Assembly: GCF_019511665.1 (NCBI RefSeq)
Contig: NZ_JAEUAW010000016.1
Span: forward strand, 21,518-85,517
Reading direction: 5' to 3'
Source of the DNA: Microbacterium jejuense
GTDB taxonomy: Bacteria > Actinomycetota > Actinomycetes > Actinomycetales > Microbacteriaceae
Length of the DNA: 64,000 nucleotides
The notes beneath the pieces are model-generated. The model did no database searches. It saw only the letters and a program-made list of their open reading frames with translations, and was not told where the DNA came from. Numbering within the stretch: position 1 is the first letter of the stretch; each line of letters begins with the position of its first letter. Below are positions 36,326-45,549 of the stretch, one piece after another. Position numbers and translations under genes: made by a program.

Positions 36326-39300
36326 CTACTTCGAGACGGTCACCTTCAGCGGCGCGCTCACGGTGGTGCCCGCGGCGTTCGTGAACTCGACCGTGTAGGT
36401 GTACGAGCCCTTCGTCTTGCCCGACACCGGGAGCGTCGCGCGCTGGGCCGCGGGCGTGGCCGCGGTGAGCGTGCCCGACCCGACCTCGGACCCGTTCTCG
36501 AAGAACCGGTACGACGTGGCGTTCGTGCCCCACCACAGGTCGGCGGTGACGGTGTACGTGCCGTCGCCGTCCTTATTCGGGGCCGAGAGCACCGGCTTGC
36601 CGGGCGACGCGTCGGTGACCTTGACGGTGAGCGGCTGCGTGGCGGTCGTGCCCTTCGAGTTCACCAGTTCGCCCGTGAAGACGTAGGTGCCGTTCGTCAG
36701 GCCGTCGATGTCGACGACCGCGTGCTGCGCACCCGGGCTCATCATCGTCAGCGGCACCTTGGCGACGAGCTCACCGTCGCGGTAGAGCTTGAACAGCTGA
36801 CCGTTCTGGCCCCACCACAGGTCCATCGACACCTGGAACGTGCCGTCCTTGAGGCCGGTGTCCCATCCGTCGTTCGACGACAGCACGGCCTTGCCGGGCG
36901 CCGTCCGCGCGCCGTCGTCCGAGACGACCTCCGGGAGGGTGATGGATGCCGTCACGCCCGACCGGTCTCCTTCACCGAGCACGTTCACGCCGGCGACCTC
37001 GTAGGCGTGGGTGCTGCCGAGCTCCAGTCCGGTGATGGTGCACGTCGTCTTGCTCGTCTCGCACACCGGCTCGGTGCCGCCCGCCTCGTACACGCGGTAC
37101 CCGGTGAATCCGGGGCCGGCCGGGGACGAGGCATCCCACGACACGGTGATGGAGGTGTCGCCGGCGGCGACGGCGGACGCGTTCTGCGGCGCCGCAGCCT
37201 TGGTGGTGTCGGCGACGGCGAGCCACGAGATCACCGGCTTCTCGCTGCCGGCGCCCTCGTTCGTGACGACGTAGTCGACCGTCGCGGGCGCCGTCAGGGT
37301 GAAGGTGAGGGCCGCGGCGAGCGGGGTGCTCGACCCTGACAGCGGGACCGTGCCCTTGGCGAGCTCCGTGCCCGCGACCGAGACCGTCTGGTACATGGCG
37401 CGGTTGATGTTCCACCACTCGGTGAAGCCGCCGGTCAGCGTGTAGGTGCCGGCGTCCAGCGGCAGGCGGTAGATCAGCTTCGTCGTGTCCTGGTACAGAC
37501 CCGTCGAGTACTTGTCGTTGATGTCGGTCGTGCCCTTGGTCTTCATGCCGTCAGCGACATATCCCCATTGGTCGGCCGACGTCGACACCTGATCGACCTT
37601 GTCGTTGCGCAGCGGCACCGACCCGGCGACCGCCGCGTACTGCGGGGACGCGACACCGTTCGTGCCCGAGTCGATGTAGTACACGAGCGCCGGCGGCACG
37701 ATCTCGTACCGGGCGACGACGGCCTGGTCCGTCGCGGTCAGGCGCCCCGTCACCGTGAGTGCCGCGTACTCGGTGCGCGGCTGCCCGGCGGAGGCGGCAT
37801 CCCATTCCACGTCCTTCTCGGCGCCGGCGACCACCACCGTGTCGGGCAGCTCCTCGGCCACGCCGAGAGCACCCTGCACGCCGAGGTCGCGCGGCAGGCT
37901 CTGCACGTAGACGAGCGCGAGGCGCGCGTTGTAGCCGCTCGTGCCGTTGGTGCCGAACTCCAGGTCGACGACGGCGTCCTGATCGAGCGTCAGCGTCTGC
38001 GCCACGGGCGTGTAGGCGCCGTTCGAGGTCGCGGTCTTCGTGGTCGATGCACCGGCAGCCGTCACCTTCGAGTACACGTTGGTCGTGAGGCCCGCTCGCG
38101 GCGCCTGGACGCCGACGAGGTTGTACGAGCCGGCGGGCAGCGTCAGGTGGTACGTGATCGGCTTGTTGTAGTCCGCACCGACGTATGACGAGCCCCAGTC
38201 CGCCGGCGATCCGGCCGCCAGTGTGGTCGCCGCCGTGGAGTAGCCCCACGTCGCGCCCGGCGCCGCGCCGTCCCACTTCTGGTCGGCGCTGTCGTTGCGC
38301 AGGTCAGGGAAGGCCTCCCGCACGGCCGCGTACGCCGATCCGTCCGCCGCGCCCGACGAGCCGGAGTCGACGAAGTACTCCAGGTCGGCGGGCACCACGA
38401 GCACCGTCGCGCTGAACCGCTGGTACAGGCCCGACGACAGCTTCTCGGTCGAGCGGCCGGTCGCGGCGAACGTGCCGAGCTCGGCGGCGGTCTTCGCGGC
38501 GTCGACCGAGCCTGCCGCCCACGTCACCTTCTCGTCGGCGCCGAGCAGCTCGAGGTGCGACGGCAGCGCGCGATCCGCGGACGTGATGGCCACGACTCCG
38601 AGGTCGACGACGTCCGGGCTCACGTCCTTCGGGGTGAGCCGGTCGGCGGCGGCGCCCAGGCGCGCGGCGATCGCCGTCGCACCCTCTGCGTCGAGACCGT
38701 ACGAGACCGGATCGGATGCTGCGGCCTGCGCGTCCGCCTTCACGGCGGCGAACACCGCCCACGTGTCGGCGCTGTACTCGCTCTCGTCCAGGTCGTCGAC
38801 CGCGTCGACCGCGGCGGCGAGCGCCGTGGTGTCGGCCTTCGACGAGTCGGCGTTCGCGGTGACCACGCCGACCGCGTCGACGTTGATCGAGCTGTCGTTC
38901 GCGGTCGTGATGACGACCGTGTGCGGAGCGTTCGAGAGGCCGCGCAGCTGGAACGCGGTGCGCTCGCTGCCTGCGCTGTACGTCGGGGCGCCGAGCACGA
39001 CGGGAACGCCGTCGACCACGACGTCGAGCGTCGGCGCGCCCGAGTTGGTGCCGATGATGTCGAGTCCGGTGCCGGTGAACGCGTACGTCATGGCGGCGCC
39101 CTTGGCCGTGCTCTTCGAGGCCGTGCGCTGCCACTCGAACATGCCCTGACCGTTGACGTGACTCCAGTTCGCGTCGAACTGCAGCACGGGGACGGACGAG
39201 TCCTCCCAGCTGGTCTGGTGCATGCCGTCGATGATCGACGCGTAGTACGGCGTGTAGCCGGGCACCGTCTGCACCTTGAGGTTGTCGAACTGCACGAAGC

Positions 39301-41770
39301 TGAAGCTCGAGCCGAGCTGGATGCGACCGGTCGCCTGCGGTGCGGCATCCGTGTACGTCGCGACCTGCACGCCGTTCACGTAGGCCGTGTAGACCGACCC
39401 GGCCACCTTCACTGCGACGTTGTTCCAGACGCCGGCCCCGGTCTTGAAGCCCGCGTTCGCGGGGACCGCACCGGTCGACAGCGTCGCGCCGAAGCGCATG
39501 AAGGTCCACGCGCCCGCCGGGTCGATCTTGAACTCGGCGGCCGAGACGCTCTGGCCGTTCGCGGTGCCGCCCTGCTCGCGCGCGCCGATCGTGGCGTACT
39601 GCGCACCGGTGGCCTCGAACATCACGTCGGCCGACACCGTGTAGTTCGCCCAGCGGGCGTCGCCGATGGTGGTCTTCGGGTCGCCGCCGTTCCAGGCGCC
39701 GCCGGCCATGCCCGGTCCGACCTGCTGGCGCAGCACGCGGCCGTGCGTGGCATCGGCTGTCGCGACCGATTCGAACGCCCCGTTCGTGTCGTTCGTGTAG
39801 CGCGGCGTCGCGCCGTTGTCTTCGCTCTGCACCGACGGGGTCCCCTCCGGCGCCGGCCCGTCGCCGCGCGCGGCGAGGTAGCTCACACCGCTGTCGACGA
39901 GCTGCCCGGTCGCGGGGTCGTAGCCCTGGATCGTGCCCTCTTCGCGGTAGTCGAAGTCGTCGGCGTAGAGGAAGGCGTCCTCGGTCACGCCGTTGACGTT
40001 CCCGGACGCGTCGGTGTCGAGCACGTCGCGCCCGCCGTCGGCATCCGTGTACTCGGGCGTCGTGGGCAGACCCGAGCCGTACCCGTCATTCGCGACGACC
40101 GAGCCGTCGGCCGTCGTGCTCGCGTGGTCGAGCGTCGTGAGCGTGAGCGCCGACCATGGCTTGACCGTCACGGTGTACGAGCCGTCGGCGGCGGGCTGCA
40201 GCTCACCGATCGGCTTCAGGTAGTTCGCGTCGTACGCCTGCCCGGCGTCGGCCGCGCGCGTCTCCCACACCTCGGCCGTCTTGTCGTCACCCAGGCTCAG
40301 ACCACTGGCGACGACGCGATACGTCTTGCTGAACTTCGAGTCGTTGATGACGACCGTCGAGAAGTCCGACGCGTCAGGTGCCGCGAGGGTCGTGTACGAC
40401 GCGCCGCCGGCACGCGCGCCGCTCGGCGGGTTGCCGGTGCCGAGCTCGCTCTTGGACGCTTGAGGGATCGCCCGCCAGATGCCGGCGGTGTTGTCGGCGT
40501 TCTCCCACCCGAGGGTCGCGAACTGCGTGAACTGCTCGAGGACGGCCAGGCCGCCGTCGTAGTACAGCCAGCCCGACCACGGGTCGCGGGCGTTCACCAG
40601 CTCTTTGGACGAGTACTGGAACCCGTCGTAGAACGAGCCGATCGCGGGCTGGAAGATGCTCAGCGTGCGACGCGAGGCGGCGAACCCGGTCGTGACCCAG
40701 TTGCCCATCTCGAGCGCGCTGTTGGTGCCGCCGAACTCGGTGCCGCTGCCGCCCTGCTCGTCGCTCGCGTTGTTGTTCGGCCGGTCGGCCGAGCTCGAGA
40801 ACGTCGACTGGCCCTCGGAGTTCCACACCTCCTGGTCGTACTGCTCGGCCAGCTTCTTCATGTTGCCGGCGCTGTCGTCGGCGCTGGAGTAGTGGAAGCC
40901 CACGATGTCGACGGCGTCGCGCAAGGACGAGTCGGTGGTCGAGGTCATCGCATCGCCGAACGACCGAGGCGGTGTGCCCACCGTGTCGGCCGCGACCGTC
41001 CGGATGGCATGGAAGAGGTCGGCCTCCTCCTGCGAGGCGAACCCGTTGTTCGGGTCGCCCGCGGTCGCGCCCTCGTACCCCTTCGTGTCGCCGGCGACCC
41101 AGCCCGAGAAGTCCTTGTACAGCTGGATGTTGGGGCTGCCCGTCTCGTTGGTGTCGGGGTTGATCGAGTCGACCATGATGCCGTACTCGCGGTAGGCGGC
41201 GAGCACCGTGTTCTTGAACCAGATGTACTGGTCGGCGTCGTTGGCCACCCACGCCGGGCGGTTCCAGCGCAGGATGCTGAGGTGCACGTCGCCGTGCGCC
41301 ACGAGCTGCGCGTCGGCCGCCAGCTGGAAGCCGGGCTCGCGGAGAACGTTCGGGTACTCGTCGCGCGAGCGCATCGTCGAGGCGTTCGGGCCCGTCGACG
41401 TGTTGCGGTCATTGCCCATCTCGATCTTGACGGTGTTCATGATCGGGTGGTCGCCGCCGAACAGCGTCTCGATGAGCTGCCAGTACTTGTCGGGGTGCTG
41501 CGACTTGTAGTCCAGCAGCAGCGCGCTCGTCGAGTTGGCCGACAACACGCCGAACCCCTTGAACGTGAGCCCGTTCTTGTTGAGCGCGGCGGCGGCGACA
41601 TCGGCGCCCGTCACGTTCACGGTGACGGGGTCGGCTCCCGCAGCCTGGGCCATCGCGGGCACCGTGAGCGGGGCGGCGATCACGGCCGCGGTCACGGCGG
41701 CGACGACGGTGTTGCGGATCCGCCGGGTCTTCTGTCCGTGGTCCGGACGCGGCATCCTTGCCTGCGGCAT
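36326..41770 (-). CDS. Secreted multi-domain GH59-type galactosidase (galactocerebrosidase-like)
   Basis: Predicted 1,814 aa exported enzyme. Signal peptide: KTRR, a hydrophobic core, then PAMAQA (about 1-43). The catalytic barrel (about 65-470) carries the GH59-like stretches KIEMGNDRNTSTGPN, LSILRWNRPAWV, a candidate acid/base in NPDTNETGSPN (E209), VDIVGFHYS and a candidate nucleophile in EVWNSEGQSTF (E319). A beta-sandwich/lectin-like region follows (about 610-830), then a FIVAR-like helical region (about 1000-1080), two similar Big_4/carbohydrate-associated blocks that each contain LVYYIDSG or LEYFVDSG, a fibronectin III domain (about 1540-1630) and two C-terminal Ig-like repeats with DLWWGxN. 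It has no sortase motif. Likely releases galactose from complex glycans or glycolipids outside the cell. The start has AAGGAGAAG upstream. Confidence 0.8.
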   Translation of the reverse strand: MPQARMPRPDHGQKTRRIRNTVVAAVTAAVIAAPLTVPAMAQAAGADPVTVNVTGADVAAAALNKNGLTFKGFGVLSANSTSALLLDYKSQHPDKYWQLIETLFGGDHPIMNTVKIEMGNDRNTSTGPNASTMRSRDEYPNVLREPGFQLAADAQLVAHGDVHLSILRWNRPAWVANDADQYIWFKNTVLAAYREYGIMVDSINPDTNETGSPNIQLYKDFSGWVAGDTKGYEGATAGDPNNGFASQEEADLFHAIRTVAADTVGTPPRSFGDAMTSTTDSSLRDAVDIVGFHYSSADDSAGNMKKLAEQYDQEVWNSEGQSTFSSSADRPNNNASDEQGGSGTEFGGTNSALEMGNWVTTGFAASRRTLSIFQPAIGSFYDGFQYSSKELVNARDPWSGWLYYDGGLAVLEQFTQFATLGWENADNTAGIWRAIPQASKSELGTGNPPSGARAGGASYTTLAAPDASDFSTVVINDSKFSKTYRVVASGLSLGDDKTAEVWETRAADAGQAYDANYLKPIGELQPAADGSYTVTVKPWSALTLTTLDHASTTADGSVVANDGYGSGLPTTPEYTDADGGRDVLDTDASGNVNGVTEDAFLYADDFDYREEGTIQGYDPATGQLVDSGVSYLAARGDGPAPEGTPSVQSEDNGATPRYTNDTNGAFESVATADATHGRVLRQQVGPGMAGGAWNGGDPKTTIGDARWANYTVSADVMFEATGAQYATIGAREQGGTANGQSVSAAEFKIDPAGAWTFMRFGATLSTGAVPANAGFKTGAGVWNNVAVKVAGSVYTAYVNGVQVATYTDAAPQATGRIQLGSSFSFVQFDNLKVQTVPGYTPYYASIIDGMHQTSWEDSSVPVLQFDANWSHVNGQGMFEWQRTASKSTAKGAAMTYAFTGTGLDIIGTNSGAPTLDVVVDGVPVVLGAPTYSAGSERTAFQLRGLSNAPHTVVITTANDSSINVDAVGVVTANADSSKADTTALAAAVDAVDDLDESEYSADTWAVFAAVKADAQAAASDPVSYGLDAEGATAIAARLGAAADRLTPKDVSPDVVDLGVVAITSADRALPSHLELLGADEKVTWAAGSVDAAKTAAELGTFAATGRSTEKLSSGLYQRFSATVLVVPADLEYFVDSGSSGAADGSAYAAVREAFPDLRNDSADQKWDGAAPGATWGYSTAATTLAAGSPADWGSSYVGADYNKPITYHLTLPAGSYNLVGVQAPRAGLTTNVYSKVTAAGASTTKTATSNGAYTPVAQTLTLDQDAVVDLEFGTNGTSGYNARLALVYVQSLPRDLGVQGALGVAEELPDTVVVAGAEKDVEWDAASAGQPRTEYAALTVTGRLTATDQAVVARYEIVPPALVYYIDSGTNGVASPQYAAVAGSVPLRNDKVDQVSTSADQWGYVADGMKTKGTTDINDKYSTGLYQDTTKLIYRLPLDAGTYTLTGGFTEWWNINRAMYQTVSVAGTELAKGTVPLSGSSTPLAAALTFTLTAPATVDYVVTNEGAGSEKPVISWLAVADTTKAAAPQNASAVAAGDTSITVSWDASSPAGPGFTGYRVYEAGGTEPVCETSKTTCTITGLELGSTHAYEVAGVNVLGEGDRSGVTASITLPEVVSDDGARTAPGKAVLSSNDGWDTGLKDGTFQVSMDLWWGQNGQLFKLYRDGELVAKVPLTMMSPGAQHAVVDIDGLTNGTYVFTGELVNSKGTTATQPLTVKVTDASPGKPVLSAPNKDGDGTYTVTADLWWGTNATSYRFFENGSEVGSGTLTAATPAAQRATLPVSGKTKGSYTYTVEFTNAAGTTVSAPLKVTVSK

Positions 41771-41868
41771 GTGCACTTCTCCTTCGGGCGCTGGCACGCA
41801 TAACGGGACACGACCGCGTGTCCCGAGCGAAATCCTGCACGGTCAGTGAGGGATGCCGGTAGCAAACC

Positions 41869-41909
41869 GAACACATTCGTTCACGCTTGAACGCATTCGA
41901 ACACATCTG
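41869..41909. promoter_or_regulatory. Direct-repeat operator between the GH59 and DeoR-LacI genes
   Basis: Three 11-bp direct repeats: GAACACATTCG (41869), GAACGCATTCG (41889) and GAACACATCTG (41899), consensus GAACRCATYYG, with a GTTC..GAAC inverted pair between the first two. They lie in the divergent promoter region, upstream of a TACGCT -10 candidate for the regulator. They are most likely the binding site of the adjacent DeoR-type regulator. Confidence 0.65.
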
Positions 41910-41924
41910 TACGCTGAGTCGATC

Positions 41925-43031
41925 ATGGAGCAGCCCTCGGAGCCCCCGGCGTTCGGCCTGTCGCGCCGCGAGCACATCCTCGACGAGCTGCGTCGCAGCG
42001 GCTCGGTGCGGGTGGCCGACCTCGCCCGCGAGCTGGGCGTCTCGGAGCTCACGATCCGCCGCGACATCGGCCACCTCGCCGACCGCGGTCTCGTCACGCG
42101 CGTGCACGGCGGTGCGACGCTGCGCAGCCGTCTCGACACGAGCGTGCCGGCGACGCCGGAACGCGGCATCCGCTATCGCGTCGGCATGATCGTGCCGTCG
42201 CTCAGCTACTACTGGCCCCACATCATCATCGGCGCGCGCGCCGCGGCCACCGAGCTCGGCGTGCAGCTGATCCTGCGCGGTGCGAGCTATTCCGTCGACG
42301 ACCAGCGTCGGCAGATCTCGTCGCTCGTCGAGTCCGGCAGCCTGCACGGACTCATCGTCGCGCCCGAGACGCTCGGCCCGGACGGGCGGGCGCTGCTGCA
42401 CTGGCTCGAGGCGCTGCCGATCCCCGTCGTGCTGGCCGAGCGGCGCGTGCCGTCCGCGCTCGCCCTCACGAGCCTGGAGTGGGTGACCACCGACCACGTC
42501 TTCGGCGGTTCGCTGGCCGCCGCACACCTGGCCTCGCTCGGGCACCGGCGTGTCGGCATCCTCACCTCCGAAGGATCGCCGACGTCGTGGCAGCTGCGCC
42601 GCGGCTGGGACCGCGCCGTCGCCGAGCTGGGACTGGACTGCCCCGTCGACGTCGACGCCACCCTCGACGCACTGGACGGCGTCTCGCGCGAAGAGGTCAT
42701 CGCCGACGTGCTGCGGCGGTGCCGCGAGACCGCGACGACAGGGTTGCTCATCCACAACGACCCGCAGGCCGTGCTGCTGGAGCAGTACGCGCTCGACCAC
42801 GGCTGGGCGATCCCCGGCGACCTGGCGATCGTGGCGTACGACGACGAGGTCGCCGAGAGCGCCGAACCGCCGATCACCGCGCTGCGCCCGCCCAAGCAGG
42901 ACATCGGCCGGCTCGCCGTCGAGATGATGGTCGACCGGCTGTCGAGCGGCGGGCGCCTGCCGGTGCGACGCACGTCGGTGCTGCCCGTGCTGCAGCCGCG
43001 CGCGTCGAGCGGCGTTGTTTTGCACGATTGA
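41925..43031 (+). CDS. DeoR-type helix-turn-helix fused to LacI-type sensor domain (transcriptional regulator)
   Basis: Predicted 368 aa hybrid. Residues about 12-65 are a DeoR winged helix (LSRREHILDELRRSGSVRVADLARELGVSELTIRRDIGHL), and about 80-350 a LacI/periplasmic-binding-protein-like sugar sensor (YRVGMIVPSLSYYWPHIIIGARAAA). In the family, such hybrids control sugar-use genes. Divergent from the GH59 galactosidase gene, with direct repeats between, so its effector is likely galactose or a galactoside. Start ATG 41925; the frame is open 24 codons earlier but that would overlap the putative operator. No good ribosome binding site, possibly a very short leader. Confidence 0.85.
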   Translation: MEQPSEPPAFGLSRREHILDELRRSGSVRVADLARELGVSELTIRRDIGHLADRGLVTRVHGGATLRSRLDTSVPATPERGIRYRVGMIVPSLSYYWPHIIIGARAAATELGVQLILRGASYSVDDQRRQISSLVESGSLHGLIVAPETLGPDGRALLHWLEALPIPVVLAERRVPSALALTSLEWVTTDHVFGGSLAAAHLASLGHRRVGILTSEGSPTSWQLRRGWDRAVAELGLDCPVDVDATLDALDGVSREEVIADVLRRCRETATTGLLIHNDPQAVLLEQYALDHGWAIPGDLAIVAYDDEVAESAEPPITALRPPKQDIGRLAVEMMVDRLSSGGRLPVRRTSVLPVLQPRASSGVVLHD

Positions 43032-43046
43032 TGACATAGTGCAAAA
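43018..43046. promoter_or_regulatory. TetR-type operator palindrome upstream of the TetR-MFS pair
   Basis: TTTTGCAC (43018-43025) and GTGCAAAA (43039-43046) are perfect inverted arms around a 13-base spacer. It overlaps the last codons of the DeoR-LacI gene and ends ten bases before the TetR start. A third AGTGCA half-site lies at 43065. Probably the autoregulatory site of the TetR protein. Confidence 0.65.
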
Positions 43047-43055
43047 CTGCATGAT

Positions 43056-43715
43056 GTGACTGATAGTGCAGACGGGCTGCGTGAGCGCCGCCGCGCCGAG
43101 ACGACGCGCGCGCTGATCCGCGCCGCGCGGCGATTCACGGCCGAGCATGGACTCGCGGGCTTCACCGTCGAAGAGCTCTGCGCCGAGGCCGACGTCTCGC
43201 GGCGCACGTTCTTCAACTACTTCGCGTCGAAGGACGACGCCGTGCTCGGCGTCCCGATCGAGAGAGCGGATGCCGCGGCCGTCGCGCGCTTCGTCGCCGG
43301 TGGTTCGCCCGGCCCGGGCCTGTCGCCGAACCTGCTGACCGACCTCGCCGTCCTCGCCGAGGAGCGCTGGCGCGCCCTCGACATCGCTCCCGACACCGTG
43401 CACGACCTCTTCCGCGCGGTCGAGAAGGAGCCCCGGCTGCTCGGGCGCATGCTCGAGCTCGGCGCCGAGGGCGAGCGCTACGACGCGCAGCTCATCGAGC
43501 AGCGCGAGGGACTCGAACCGGGCGACCTGCGCGCCGAGGTGGCCGCACAGGTGGTGGGCGCCGTCGTCCGCTCCGCCGCCGGCGAGTTCCTCGGCACCGA
43601 CGACACCGGCACATTCATCGAGATCTTCGAGCGACGCATCGACGCGGCGCGCGATCTCTTCAGCACCCAGACAGCGCTGACGGCGCAGACCGCATCGACA
43701 GGAAGACCCGAATGA
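43056..43715 (+). CDS. TetR family regulator of an MFS efflux pump
   Basis: Predicted 219 aa. Helix-turn-helix at about 33-62 (FTVEELCAEADVSRRTFFNYFASKDD), a classic TetR recognition helix, followed by a helical ligand-binding domain. The GTG start at 43056 lacks a ribosome binding site. Its stop overlaps the start of the efflux gene (ATGA 43712-43715), so it is co-transcribed and presumably represses the pair until a drug-like ligand is bound. Confidence 0.88.
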   Translation: MTDSADGLRERRRAETTRALIRAARRFTAEHGLAGFTVEELCAEADVSRRTFFNYFASKDDAVLGVPIERADAAAVARFVAGGSPGPGLSPNLLTDLAVLAEERWRALDIAPDTVHDLFRAVEKEPRLLGRMLELGAEGERYDAQLIEQREGLEPGDLRAEVAAQVVGAVVRSAAGEFLGTDDTGTFIEIFERRIDAARDLFSTQTALTAQTASTGRPE

Positions 43716-45382
43716 CCACCGCAACCGTCCCCGCCGCCAAGCCCGGCGGCGATGCGCCGTTCCTGCTGACGCAGCGGCGCATCTGGATCATCTTCTCCGC
43801 CCTCATCGCCGGCATGCTGCTGTCGAGCCTCGACCAGACGATCGTCTCGACGGCCATGCCGACGATCGTCGGCGAGCTCGGCGGCGTCTCGCACCAGGTG
43901 TGGATCACGACCGCGTACATCCTCGCCACGACGATCGTCATGCCGATCTACGGCAAGTTCGGCGACGTGCTCGGCCGGCGACGGCTGTTCATGGTGGCGA
44001 TCGCGATCTTCACGCTCGCGTCCGTCGGCTGCGCGTTCGCCACCGACTTCTGGATGTTCGTTGTCTTCCGCGCGATCCAGGGCCTCGGCGGCGGCGGGCT
44101 CATGATCCTGTCGCAGGCGATCATCGCCGACATCGTGCCCGCCGACCAGCGCGGCAAGTACCTCGGCCCGCTCGGCGGCATCTTCGGCCTCGCTGCCGTC
44201 GCCGGTCCGCTCCTCGGCGGCTTCTTCGTCGACCACCTCACGTGGCAGTGGGCGTTCTACATCAACATCCCGGTCGGCATCGCGGCGTTCCTCGTCGCCG
44301 TGTTCGCGCTCAAGCTGCCGAACAAGAAGGCCGAGAAGCCGATCGACTGGCTCGGCGTGCTGTTCCTGTCGATTGCGACGACCTGCCTCATCTTCTTCAC
44401 GGACTTCGGCGGATCGGCCGACCACGGCTGGGACGACGGCTTCACGTGGGCCTGGGGCGCCGGTCTCGTCGCCGCGTCGGGGCTGTTCATCTTCACCGAG
44501 TCGCGCGTGGCCGACCCGATCATGCCGCTGTCGATGTTCCGCAACCCGATCTTCATCAACGCCACCGCGATCGGCATGGCCATCGGGATCGGCATGTTCG
44601 CGGCGCTCGGCTTCGTGCCGACCTTCCTCCAGATGTCGTCGGGAACGTCGGCTGCGGCATCCGGCCTCCTCATGCTGCCGATGATGGTCGGCGTCATGGG
44701 CACCTCGATCGCCTCGGGGCTGCTCATCACCAAGACCGGCAAGTACAAGCTGTTCCCGATCGTCGGCACGGTGATCGTCGGCATCGCGATGATCCTCATG
44801 ACGACGCTCACGGCGGCGACGCCCATCTGGCTCATCTGCGTGTACCTGTTCCTGTTCGGTGTAGGCCTCGGCTGCATCATGCAGGTCGTGGTGCTCGTCG
44901 TGCAGAACGCCGTGCCCGCCTCCGATCTCGGCACCGCCACCTCTACGAACAACTACTTCCGCGAGGTCGGGGCCGCGCTCGGCACCGCCGTGTTCGGCAC
45001 GCTGTTCACGACGCGGCTCACCGAGAACCTGACGAAGGTGTTCACGGATGCCGGCGCCACCGCCGAGCAGGCCGGCCAGGCGACGTCGACCATCGATCCC
45101 TCGGTGCTCAACGAGCTGCCCGACGCGATCCGCACGGGTGTCGTCGACGCGTATGCCGACGCCCTCGCGCCGGTGTTCTGGTACCTCGTGCCCTTCATCG
45201 CGGTGGCGTTCATCCTCGCGCTCTTCCTCAAGCAGATCCCGCTGTCGGACGTCGCCGGCCTCGTCGCCCGCGGCGAGGCGATCGGCGGCGAGGAGGCCGA
45301 GCGACTGGAGGCCGAGCAGCGCGCCGCTGGAGCGCCCACGCCGCGCTCGGGACGCCGCGACAAGGTCTCAGCCGGGAAGTAA
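43712..45382 (+). CDS. MFS drug efflux transporter (DHA2, 14 membrane segments)
   Basis: Predicted 556 aa. DHA2/EmrB-QacA family: the first segment ends LLSSLDQTIVSTAMPTI (with the family's conserved aspartate), motif A is GKFGDVLGRRRLF, and motif C-like LGPLGGIFGLAAVAGPLLGG in segment 5 marks a drug:H+ antiporter. Fourteen hydrophobic stretches are visible, with a cytosolic tail of about 45 charged residues. Together with the preceding TetR gene this is a typical inducible multidrug resistance pair. Confidence 0.9.
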   Translation: MTTATVPAAKPGGDAPFLLTQRRIWIIFSALIAGMLLSSLDQTIVSTAMPTIVGELGGVSHQVWITTAYILATTIVMPIYGKFGDVLGRRRLFMVAIAIFTLASVGCAFATDFWMFVVFRAIQGLGGGGLMILSQAIIADIVPADQRGKYLGPLGGIFGLAAVAGPLLGGFFVDHLTWQWAFYINIPVGIAAFLVAVFALKLPNKKAEKPIDWLGVLFLSIATTCLIFFTDFGGSADHGWDDGFTWAWGAGLVAASGLFIFTESRVADPIMPLSMFRNPIFINATAIGMAIGIGMFAALGFVPTFLQMSSGTSAAASGLLMLPMMVGVMGTSIASGLLITKTGKYKLFPIVGTVIVGIAMILMTTLTAATPIWLICVYLFLFGVGLGCIMQVVVLVVQNAVPASDLGTATSTNNYFREVGAALGTAVFGTLFTTRLTENLTKVFTDAGATAEQAGQATSTIDPSVLNELPDAIRTGVVDAYADALAPVFWYLVPFIAVAFILALFLKQIPLSDVAGLVARGEAIGGEEAERLEAEQRAAGAPTPRSGRRDKVSAGK

Positions 45383-45393
45383 CCGGAGGCGCG

Positions 45394-45475
45394 TCCTCAA
45401 ACGAGGATCCACGCCGGGATGCGGACCGGTACGCGGTATCGGCCCCGCATCTCGGCGCGCGTCCTCCGTTGAGGA
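45394..45475. repeat. Two matching hairpins in the gap after the MFS gene
   Basis: TCCTCAAACGAGGA (45394-45407) and TCCTCCGTTGAGGA (45462-45475) each fold into a 5-bp hairpin with a 4-base loop and are near reverse complements of each other (13 of 14), so they can also pair over 54 bases. Both are preceded by a GCG-rich GCGTCC context. They lie in the 167-base gap between convergent genes; a terminator or small repeat family is plausible. Confidence 0.55.
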
Positions 45476-45549
45476 TCGGGATGCCGCCCAACCGAAGCCC
45501 GCGCGACGCACCGCCAAGCGGCCAGGCCCCGCCGGACGCCGCCGGGGAA

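Noticed and set aside
36326..41770. GH30 or GH79 assignment for the large secreted enzyme
   Set aside because: The KIEMGNDRNTSTG, LRWNRPAWV and VWNSEGQSTF pattern fits GH59-type sequences better, although these families share a clan and a structure would decide.
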